Under the pieces are notes generated by a model that searched no databases, was not told the DNA's origin, and saw only the letters and a program-made list of their open reading frames with translations. DNA of 5,104 nucleotides from Bacteroidales bacterium (GTDB taxonomy: Bacteria > Bacteroidota > Bacteroidia > Bacteroidales > UBA932): contig JAKSKC010000093.1 in assembly GCA_024401945.1 (NCBI GenBank), positions 1-5,104 of the forward strand, written 5' to 3'. A program made the position numbers and the translations under genes. Below are positions 1 to 5,104 of this stretch, one piece after another. The number at the start of each line of letters is the position of its first letter. Within the stretch, counting starts at the first letter, position 1.

Positions 1-1083
1 TCACGTGCACCCACCTCCCTCCACGCGTCAAAGCCCGCCTCAGAGGCTCTCATCAACAACGCAATGTATGCACTCAACACCAAGGAGAATGCACAGGCCG
101 GCCCTGGCGGAGTATTCGCAAAATACCCTGCATATCAGGCAAACTACAACTCTATCGACCTCGCAGGCAACACTGAGATGATTCTCTACAAGAAGTACGA
201 GACCAGCCTCATCACCCACGGTGTTTCCGACTATACCACTTCTTCAACAACTCAGAAAGGTATGTCAAAGGATGCGTTCGACTCATTCCTCTTCATTGAC
301 GGTGAGTGCCTTGCAAACACAACTTGCGACAAGAACGACAAGGCTGTCTTCACTGAGAAGGTAGTCGAGGGAACAACCACTTGGGATTGCGACCTCAAGG
401 CTGTTCTTGCAAACCGTGACCCACGTCTTTCCATCGACGTTGACGATTGCCTCATGTACAACGGTACATCAGCAACTCCTCGTATCGGTTACGACGGTGG
501 CGCAATGGCTACAACTTCATCTTCAGGCTACGGTGTGAAGAAGTTCGACAACCTCAACATCGAGTGGATCCACAGGAACAATGCCAATTCTTGCTACACT
601 GACGCTCCTGTTTACTGGCTCGCAGTCATTCTTCTCAACCACGCTGAGGCTTGCGCTGAGACAGGTGACGATGCCGGTGCAGTTGCTTCCATCAACAAGC
701 TCCGTGACCGCGTAGGTATGCCTCATCTTTCAACTACCCCTAAGGCTGACCCAGCTAACAACATGGGTGTAAGCAACCTTATCTGGGAAGTTCGTCGTGA
801 GCGCCGCGTTGAGCTTATGTACGACAACGATGACCGTTACTGGTGCCTCATCCGCTGGCATCAGCTCGACAAGCTCGATACCGAGAAGTATCCTGCAATC
901 GTTACCGGTGCATGGGTAGGCAACCACATTGCTGCAGGCAGCACAGCCAAGGCAGATGCTAACGGTTATATTACAACTGCCGGTTATGGCACACGTAAGT
1001 ACGAGTCCCGCCAGTATCTCCGTCCTATTCCTTCAGGACAGGCTGACTACAACCCACAGATCGGCCAGAACCCTGGTTGGTAA
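1..1083 (+). CDS. SusD/RagB-family outer-membrane nutrient-binding lipoprotein, C-terminal part (5' end outside window)
   Basis: The reading frame is open from base 1, so the gene starts upstream. The first in-frame ATG, at 64, is internal. The visible part is 360 residues, about two thirds of a usual 500-600 residue SusD protein. Family hallmarks appear in order: NRDPRL at residues 138-143; an alpha-helical segment at 202-222 containing LLNHAEA; INKLRDRVGMP at 231-241; a block at 261-286 with VRRERRVEL and DRYWCLIRW; and the C-terminal signature YLRPIP...NPQIGQNPGW at 339-360. SusD proteins are lipid-anchored on the cell surface and form a lid over a SusC TonB-dependent transporter, capturing glycans or other nutrients. 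The signal peptide, lipobox and susC would lie upstream. The ligand cannot be read from this part. A strong terminator follows, so this is probably the last gene of its operon. Arginine codons are almost all CGT/CGC and lysine almost all AAG, unlike the genes to the right, which suggests strong expression. Seven cysteines are present, which is many for this family as I know it. Confidence 0.95.
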   Translation, partial: SRAPTSLHASKPASEALINNAMYALNTKENAQAGPGGVFAKYPAYQANYNSIDLAGNTEMILYKKYETSLITHGVSDYTTSSTTQKGMSKDAFDSFLFIDGECLANTTCDKNDKAVFTEKVVEGTTTWDCDLKAVLANRDPRLSIDVDDCLMYNGTSATPRIGYDGGAMATTSSSGYGVKKFDNLNIEWIHRNNANSCYTDAPVYWLAVILLNHAEACAETGDDAGAVASINKLRDRVGMPHLSTTPKADPANNMGVSNLIWEVRRERRVELMYDNDDRYWCLIRWHQLDKLDTEKYPAIVTGAWVGNHIAAGSTAKADANGYITTAGYGTRKYESRQYLRPIPSGQADYNPQIGQNPGW

Positions 1084-1116
1084 TAAGTCAAAGGTTTAAT
1101 ACCTGAAATTATAATC

Positions 1117-1143
1117 GAGGCGTCCGTAAGGGCGCCTCTTTTT
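1117..1143 (+). terminator. Rho-independent terminator after the susD-like gene
   Basis: GAGGCG (1117-1122) pairs exactly with CGCCTC (1133-1138). The stem extends inward by one T-G and two C-G pairs to a GTAA loop (1126-1129), which fits the stable GNRA tetraloop class. Five T residues follow at 1139-1143. It begins 33 bases after the susD-like stop and is oriented to end that transcript. Read from the other strand the hairpin is followed by mixed AT sequence rather than a T run, so it is probably a poor stop for mutS2 transcripts coming from the right. Confidence 0.9.
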
Positions 1144-1231
1144 ATGTAAAATCAGGCTTCGGATCCGGTCGATAATTCTTTTTGCTGTTTTTTAATGTCC
1201 CGTATCCCGGATTTTTCTATTTTTCACCGAT

Positions 1232-1615
1232 ATGAAGACACAAAGACAGATAACCGGACGCAAAGGTGAGGACGAGGCCTGCTTCTACCTGATGGGCCTT
1301 GGTATGACGATTCTGAAAAGGAACAGCAGACATTCGCATCTCGAGACGGACATCATAGCGCTTGCCGCCGACGGATTGCATTTCGTGGAGGTGAAGACGG
1401 TTACGGCCCCATATCTTTCCAGACCTGAGCTGAAGGTCAATTACCAGAAAAGGAGCCGTATGATAAGAGCTGCAGGAGCCTGGCTTCTTTCAGAAGAAAG
1501 GAAAGACCTGCCTGCGGACATCGAAGTGTTCCTGGATGTAATAACCGTCGTCTTCGACGGGCGGACCAGGAGGATAGAATATTTTCCAGATGCCTTTACT
1601 CGAAGCGTACTATAG
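1232..1615 (+). CDS. yraN: YraN/UPF0102 family protein, PD-(D/E)XK nuclease-like
   Basis: This is a complete 127-residue protein, the usual length for UPF0102. The N-terminal motif GRKGEDEA is at residues 9-16 and a conserved-type ILKRN at 27-31. The nuclease-like core is E38, D40 and FVEVKT at 51-56, giving D40, E53 and K55 as the presumed D...E-x-K metal-binding and catalytic triad. A helix follows around 69-85 (VNYQKRSRMIRAAGAWL), then a final strand LDVITVV at 101-107. The family usually reads GEIDLI around the aspartate; here it is LETDII, so the glycine is lost but the acidic pair is kept. The fold resembles Holliday-junction resolvases and restriction endonucleases, but the cellular role is not settled. 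The ATG at 1232 is the natural start because the conserved block begins nine residues later. There is no clear Shine-Dalgarno sequence, as is common in Bacteroidota. The gene stands alone after the susD terminator, and its last 20 bases overlap the end of convergent mutS2. Confidence 0.9.
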   Translation: MKTQRQITGRKGEDEACFYLMGLGMTILKRNSRHSHLETDIIALAADGLHFVEVKTVTAPYLSRPELKVNYQKRSRMIRAAGAWLLSEERKDLPADIEVFLDVITVVFDGRTRRIEYFPDAFTRSVL

Positions 1616-4055
1616 TAACACCGGTTCCGCCCTGCCTGATGTCTTCATCGGAAACAGAAGCCACACCCCTTACGGTACGCAGATATTTCTGGAGTTCTTC
1701 GCGAAGAACTCCTGTTCCCTTGCCGTGGATTATCCTGACACTGCCCATTGACAGCATTATTGCATCGTCTATGTATCTGGTCACCGTGTCAAGGGCTTCC
1801 GAAAGTCTTTGTCCCCGGATGTCTATCTCGGGCTTGAAATTGAGTTTGCGTTCGCTTATCCCGCTGTCCACCTTCTGATATACAGGACGGCTGATCCGTT
1901 TTGCCGCCTCCTTGTATTCGTTGGATGATATCCTCTGCACTTTATCCGGACTTACAGTGCTTGAGATGTTGCCGACAATGACTGTAACGGTCTTGGAAGA
2001 AACCTTGCTTACCTCTCCGACCATGTTGCTGTCGCTTATCCGGACCTTCTCACCGACCTTGAGAGGGGAGTTGTCCCTGAGCTGTTCCGGTTCCTTCTCC
2101 CTGCGCTTCCGCAGTTTCTCTATTTTCCGGTCAATATAGTTGTCCCTGTCCTTCTGTTCGCGGTTCTTCTTCTTTTCCAGCGCTGCCACGAACCCCTGGA
2201 GTTCCGCCCTCGCCTCCTTCGTCCTCGCCTTGTCGGCCTGGGATTCCCGGATTACGCGGATAGTCTTCTCGACCTGTGCTCCGGCTCCCTTTACGATATC
2301 CTCGGCCTCGCGCTTGGCCTCGTCCAGAATGGTCTTCTTCTGTTTCCTGATATCCTCCAGCTCGCTGGCGTATTTCTCAGAAAGCGATTCCAGGCTTTTG
2401 TCCGTAGCCTTGATTTTCTGGAGTTTCGCGTCCAGGGCGCGCCTGTTGCGGGCTATCTTCTTGAGATTCTTCTCTATCCCGACATAGTCGGCCCCGGCCT
2501 TCTCCTCCGCGGATTTGACGATCTGCTCCGGAAGATGCATCTTGCGGGCCAGCTCGAAGGCGAACGAATTGCCGGGAAGTCCGATCTCGAGTTTGAACAG
2601 CGGTTCTATCTTGGAGGAGTCGAAGAGCATCGCCCCGTTTATCACGGAGTTCTGCGATGCGGCTGCGTACAGTTTCAGGTTGGTGTAGTGTGTCGTTATA
2701 ACCCCGTAAACGCCCCTGCGGTCCAGTTCCTCAAGGATAGCCTCCGCTATAGCCCCTCCGGCGGCAGGTTCGGTTCCGGAACCGAACTCATCTATGAGGA
2801 CCAGAGTCCTTGCGTCGGCCTCCGAGAGCATATCCCTCATATCGGAAAGGAAAGAACTGTAGGTGCTCAGGTCGTTCTCCAGGGACTGGTCGTCCCCGAT
2901 GCTGACGATTATCCTGTCGAATACGGGAAGTTCAGAACTTTCGGAGGTAGGGATCAGCATTCCCCACTGGAACATATACTGAAGCAGGCCGGCGGTCTTC
3001 AGACAGACGGATTTGCCTCCGGCGTTGGGTCCTGAAATGAGCAGTATCCTCTTCTGCGGGGTAAGTGTCACCGTCAGAGGAACAATCTTCTTTCCGTCCC
3101 TGGCCAGCGCAGCCTCCAGCAGAGGGTGACGGGCCTTGCGCAGGCTGAAACCTCCGTCGGTCGATATTACCGGTGCACCGGCTATCATATTGAGCGCCGT
3201 GTTTGCCTTGGCCATCAGGAAGTCCATTTCTCCGATGAATCCGGCCGAATCAAGCAGTTCCGGTACATAAGGCCGTACGAATTCTGTGAACAGCCTCAGT
3301 ATTCTGGCGATTTCCCTGGTTTCGGAGAAATGCAGTTCGATGATTTCGTTTTCAATCGCTATGATCTCCGCCGGTTCAATGAACGTTGTCTTTCCCGTGG
3401 ATGACTCGTCGTAAACGAAACCCTGCAGTTTCCTTTTGGAGGAACTTGGCACCGGGATGAGGAATTTCCCGTCCCTGACGGTAACGGCCGCGTCCTGATC
3501 CACTATCCCGTCCTTCTGGGCCTGGCTGAGAATTGCGGAAGCCCTTTTGGACAGGGTGCTTTCCTTGTCCCTCAGCTTCCTGCGTATATCGAACAGTTCG
3601 TCCGATGCGGAATCCTTGATCTCCCCGTATTTGTCAAGGATGGTCTCGATGCGGCGCAGCACTTCCGGATAACAGCGGATCACGGATGACATCCTCTTCA
3701 GGTTCGGATAGATACCTTCCTTTACGCTTGAGAAGAAGGCCGTGATCTTCCTGGTCGTGTCCAGAAGGGTCTTCAGCTTTGCGAGGCCGAGCGTGTCTAT
3801 GTAGCAACCTTCCTTGAGAAGAGGTTCAAGGAAAGGAAGACCGTCTATATATCCGGTTGTGGGGAAGTTCTCCTCGAACATCAGGACGAGACGCATCTCG
3901 TCCGTGAGAGCGAGCCTGCGGCGTATTGTTTCAGCGTCAGTGGAGAATTCCTCGTTGGCCACTCTCTCCGCCGCATAATCGGTGGCGCAGCGGTCCGCTA
4001 TGCTACTTCTGATCTTGTCGAACCCCAGCTTCGTCTCCAGCCTTGCGTTTGTCAT
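1596..4055 (-). CDS. mutS2: Endonuclease MutS2 (MutS-type ATPase with Smr domain)
   Basis: This is a complete 819-residue protein, in the usual 750-850 range. The mismatch-recognition N-terminal domain of MutS is absent, as expected for MutS2. Residues 1-330 form the core and clamp region. The ATPase follows: Walker A GPNAGGKS at 342-349, the STYSSF signature at 397-402, Walker B LVLIDEFGSGTEP at 418-430 (D422, E423) and TTHY at 454-457. A charged, probably coiled-coil stretch spans about 525-660, with a small KOW-like beta segment at about 664-710. The Smr domain at about 741-819 has DIRG at 745-748 and HGKGTG at 777-782. Family members bind branched DNA and suppress recombination, or in Bacillus split collided ribosomes; which applies here is unknown. 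Family similarity begins near LETKLGFDKIR at residue 6, so the ATG at 4055 is supported even though it lies 53 bp inside cdaA. Co-transcription with cdaA is inferred. No terminator is visible before its end runs into convergent yraN. Confidence 0.96.
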   Translation of the reverse strand: MTNARLETKLGFDKIRSSIADRCATDYAAERVANEEFSTDAETIRRRLALTDEMRLVLMFEENFPTTGYIDGLPFLEPLLKEGCYIDTLGLAKLKTLLDTTRKITAFFSSVKEGIYPNLKRMSSVIRCYPEVLRRIETILDKYGEIKDSASDELFDIRRKLRDKESTLSKRASAILSQAQKDGIVDQDAAVTVRDGKFLIPVPSSSKRKLQGFVYDESSTGKTTFIEPAEIIAIENEIIELHFSETREIARILRLFTEFVRPYVPELLDSAGFIGEMDFLMAKANTALNMIAGAPVISTDGGFSLRKARHPLLEAALARDGKKIVPLTVTLTPQKRILLISGPNAGGKSVCLKTAGLLQYMFQWGMLIPTSESSELPVFDRIIVSIGDDQSLENDLSTYSSFLSDMRDMLSEADARTLVLIDEFGSGTEPAAGGAIAEAILEELDRRGVYGVITTHYTNLKLYAAASQNSVINGAMLFDSSKIEPLFKLEIGLPGNSFAFELARKMHLPEQIVKSAEEKAGADYVGIEKNLKKIARNRRALDAKLQKIKATDKSLESLSEKYASELEDIRKQKKTILDEAKREAEDIVKGAGAQVEKTIRVIRESQADKARTKEARAELQGFVAALEKKKNREQKDRDNYIDRKIEKLRKRREKEPEQLRDNSPLKVGEKVRISDSNMVGEVSKVSSKTVTVIVGNISSTVSPDKVQRISSNEYKEAAKRISRPVYQKVDSGISERKLNFKPEIDIRGQRLSEALDTVTRYIDDAIMLSMGSVRIIHGKGTGVLREELQKYLRTVRGVASVSDEDIRQGGTGVTIVRFE

Positions 4056-4836
4056 CTTCGTTCGTCAAAAGAAGTTTAAGAGTGTTTATATTCGTTATTG
4101 GTTCCGCCTTTCCTTCCCGCACGAAAGTAATGTGTCCGGTCTGCTCGCTCACAACGATAACGTCAGCGTCGTTCCTTTCAGAGAGCCCTATTGCGGCCTT
4201 GTGACGCATTCCGAAGCTTGCGGGGATGTCCTGCCTGTCAGTTACGGGAAGCGTGCACCTTGCGGCGAGAATCCTGTCACGGTCGATGATCATCGCCCCG
4301 TCGTGAAGGGGTGAATTCTTGAAGAAGATATTCATTATAAGGCGCTTCGATATCTTGGCATCGATGATGTCACCGGTTTCCACAATATCTTCCATAGCGT
4401 CTGAATGCCGTATTACTATGAGCGCTCCGGTCATCTGCTCGCCCATCTCCCTGCAGGCCTTGGTTATCTCGTCCACGTCAGGATGGCTCATCTTGACTTC
4501 GGAACGGCCGAGTATCTTGTTCATTATCAGTTTCCTGCCTCCAAGTCCCTTGCTTCCCATCTTGTTGAGAAAGCGCCTGATCTCAGGCTGGAAGATGACC
4601 ACAAGCGCCACGGCGCCCACGTCCAGGACGACTCCGAGCAGGGATGATATCATCTTGAGTCCCAGAGCTGTGGAGAGATATCTGAAAAGGAAGATGATGA
4701 TGATAGCAATGAGGATATTCATCGCCGAGGTGCCGCGGCTCCACTTGAAGATGAAGTAGATTATGGCCGCCACCGCAAGTATGTCAAGGACGTCCACAAA
4801 GGACATTCTCAAATATATAGGTATCTCAAGTAGCAT
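4003..4836 (-). CDS. cdaA: Membrane-bound diadenylate cyclase CdaA (DacA/YbbP type)
   Basis: This enzyme condenses two ATP molecules to c-di-AMP, a second messenger tied in other bacteria to potassium and osmotic balance, cell-wall integrity and DNA checks. Numbering from the ATG at 4836 (277 residues), three hydrophobic membrane segments lie at about 17-31, 39-54 and 61-83, followed by FQPEIRRFL. The DAC domain then shows GALIVI (137-142), DAKIS (159-163), LHDGA (177-181, with the DGA catalytic motif at 179-181), GMRHKAAIG (209-217) and VVSEQTG (228-234). The nucleotide-binding motif is normally RHR; here it is RHK (codon AAG at 4200-4198). Start choice: a TTG at 4845 would add three residues, and a second ATG at 4806 would remove ten. 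I prefer 4836 because relatives carry roughly 10-16 residues before the first membrane segment. The stop lies inside mutS2, giving a 53 bp overlap in another frame. No cdaR or glmM partner gene of the Firmicutes type is in the window. Confidence 0.95.
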   Translation of the reverse strand: MLLEIPIYLRMSFVDVLDILAVAAIIYFIFKWSRGTSAMNILIAIIIIFLFRYLSTALGLKMISSLLGVVLDVGAVALVVIFQPEIRRFLNKMGSKGLGGRKLIMNKILGRSEVKMSHPDVDEITKACREMGEQMTGALIVIRHSDAMEDIVETGDIIDAKISKRLIMNIFFKNSPLHDGAMIIDRDRILAARCTLPVTDRQDIPASFGMRHKAAIGLSERNDADVIVVSEQTGHITFVREGKAEPITNINTLKLLLTNEDDKRKAGDEAGVRQDQK

Positions 4837-4842
4837 ATCGCA

Positions 4843-4850
4843 CAAAGTTA
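4843..4850 (-). promoter_or_regulatory. Possible -7 promoter element for cdaA-mutS2
   Basis: Read on the - strand, bases 4850-4843 are TAACTTTG, a perfect match to the Bacteroidetes -7 box TAnnTTTG. It lies six bases before the preferred cdaA ATG. No TTTG is seen at the expected 19-21 bp upstream, so support is partial. If it works, transcription would begin about two or three bases before the ATG, and the alternative TTG start at 4845 would lie inside the promoter. A second match, TATATTTG at 4817-4810, lies inside the predicted gene, just before the alternative ATG at 4806. Confidence 0.35.
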
Positions 4851-4887
4851 GTCAATATTCTTGATAATATATTATTGATTGTCAATA
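4851..4887. repeat. GTCAATA direct repeat pair with an inverted repeat
   Basis: GTCAATA occurs at 4851-4857 and again at 4881-4887, exactly 30 bp apart, about three helical turns. The right copy is part of an inverted repeat, TATTGA (4873-4878) and TCAATA (4882-4887), with a 3-base spacer. Near the left copy, TCAA (4852-4855) pairs with TTGA (4861-4864). The right copy abuts the TTTG box of the rplC promoter. This could be an operator, but short repeats arise easily in AT-rich DNA. Confidence 0.3.
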
Positions 4888-4888
4888 C

Positions 4889-4919
4889 TTTGTATTTTGC
4901 GAATTAATTATTATATTTG
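4889..4919 (+). promoter_or_regulatory. Bacteroidetes-type promoter of rplC
   Basis: TTTG at 4889-4892 (the -33 box) is followed after exactly 19 bp by TATATTTG at 4912-4919, a perfect match to the -7 box TAnnTTTG. Box sequences and spacing both fit the consensus for the primary sigma factor of Bacteroidetes. The predicted transcript start is about 4922-4924, leaving a leader of roughly 57-59 bases before the rplC ATG. Confidence 0.8.
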
Positions 4920-4923
4920 CAGC

Positions 4924-4939
4924 CCCCAAAATAGCGGGG
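4924..4939 (+). promoter_or_regulatory. GC stem-loop at the 5' end of the rplC leader
   Basis: CCCC (4924-4927) pairs with GGGG (4936-4939) around an 8-base loop, AAAATAGC. It sits at or within a couple of bases of the predicted transcript start, and the rest of the leader is A/T-rich with no Shine-Dalgarno sequence. A stem at the 5' end could protect the mRNA from decay or bind a regulatory protein; this is inference. With only four pairs, the structure is modest. Confidence 0.4.
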
Positions 4940-4980
4940 AAAGTTTTAATTTATTTATTATCAATTAATTAATCAAACCA

Positions 4981-5104
4981 ATGCCTGGATTAATTGGAAA
5001 GAAAATCGGAATGACTTCCGTTTTCGGTGCTGATGGAAAGAATATTCCATGCACCGTCATCGAGGCTGGTCCGTGCGTTGTTACGCAGCTCCGTACAGTT
5101 GAAA
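4981..5104 (+). CDS. rplC: 50S ribosomal protein L3, N-terminal part (3' end outside window)
   Basis: The first 41 codons are present and begin [15 protein letters not shown], then [15 protein letters not shown] at residues 22-36. This matches the L3 N-terminus known from Bacteroidales almost residue for residue. L3 binds 23S rRNA near the peptidyl-transferase centre and is an early assembly protein of the large subunit. The start is clear: the initiator ATG is followed directly by conserved sequence and preceded by an AT-rich leader and a consensus promoter. In most bacteria, and in Bacteroides, rpsJ (S10) lies just before rplC. Here the upstream neighbour is divergent cdaA, so rplC appears to lead its operon. 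The frame runs off the right edge, with rplD, rplW and others expected beyond. Confidence 0.97.
   Translation, partial: MPGLIGKKIGMTSVFGADGKNIPCTVIEAGPCVVTQLRTVE

Larger units (their letters stand above)
4837..4980. other. AT-rich divergent intergenic region between cdaA and rplC
   Basis: This 144 bp spacer carries the control signals for two oppositely directed units. It holds the possible cdaA -7 element near its left end, a repeat-rich AT segment (4851-4887), the rplC promoter (4889-4919), and the rplC 5' leader with a short GC stem (4924-4939). No rpsJ or other gene lies between cdaA and rplC, and I see no RNA gene or open frame of note. Confidence 0.8.

Noticed and set aside
64..1083. 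SusD-like gene starting at the ATG at 64
   Set aside because: The frame stays open to base 1 with family-like sequence (SRA... helix) before the ATG, and no signal peptide or lipobox follows it, so it is an internal methionine of a truncated gene.
1092..1104. Small inverted repeat AGGT...ACCT just after the susD-like stop
   Set aside because: Only four pairs with a 5-base loop and no T run; the strong terminator at 1117-1143 accounts for transcript ending.
1160..1167. 8 bp palindrome CGGATCCG in the susD-yraN spacer
   Set aside because: A single short palindrome with no second copy or promoter context; expected by chance.
2535..3035. Long + strand open frame of 166 codons opposite mutS2
   Set aside because: It lies fully antisense to the conserved ATPase domain of MutS2, has no recognisable motif, and is explained as a shadow of that coding frame.
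4319..4759. A + strand open frame of 146 codons opposite cdaA
   Set aside because: It mirrors the cdaA coding sequence, including its membrane segments, and shows no independent start signal or family resemblance.
4845..4845. TTG as the cdaA start codon
   Set aside because: It adds only three residues, TTG starts are less usual, and it would overlap the TAACTTTG promoter-like box; the ATG at 4836 is more plausible.
1..5104. CRISPR arrays, tRNA genes, insertion sequences or phage elements
   Set aside because: No regularly spaced long repeats, no cloverleaf sequence, no transposase-like frame and no terminal inverted repeats were seen on either strand.

Overview
The window looks like a chromosomal segment of a Bacteroidota bacterium, probably of the order Bacteroidales. 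Four things point there: a SusD/RagB-type lipoprotein gene; a ribosomal protein L3 N-terminus of the form usual in that phylum; a Bacteroidetes-type promoter (TTTG, 19 bp, TAnnTTTG) before the L3 gene; and no clear Shine-Dalgarno sequence before any start. Base composition is intermediate in the genes and AT-rich in the cdaA-rplC spacer. Genus cannot be decided from this sequence.

Layout, left to right. (1) Positions 1-1083, + strand: the C-terminal 360 residues of a SusD-like outer-membrane nutrient-binding protein, open at the left edge, followed by a strong intrinsic terminator at 1117-1143. It is therefore probably the last gene of a SusC/SusD operon. (2) Positions 1232-1615, + strand: a complete YraN/UPF0102 protein of the PD-(D/E)XK nuclease-like fold. 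(3) Positions 4836 down to 1596, - strand: a two-gene unit, cdaA (membrane diadenylate cyclase) then mutS2 (MutS2 ATPase with Smr domain). The two overlap by 53 bp, and mutS2 converges on yraN with a 20 bp tail-to-tail overlap. (4) Positions 4837-4980: an AT-rich divergent control region. (5) Positions 4981-5104, + strand: the first 41 codons of rplC (ribosomal protein L3), cut by the right edge.

The core genes touch nucleic-acid maintenance and translation. CdaA makes c-di-AMP. MutS2 proteins act on branched DNA and, in Bacillus subtilis, on collided ribosomes. YraN looks like a nuclease of unknown substrate. The SusD gene belongs to an unrelated glycan or nutrient uptake locus that ends here.

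I find no evidence for an undescribed multi-gene system. The points most worth checking are an S10-type ribosomal operon that appears to begin at rplC with no rpsJ before it, a possible near-leaderless architecture at cdaA and yraN, the long cdaA-mutS2 overlap, and an RHK in place of RHR in the cyclase active-site motif.
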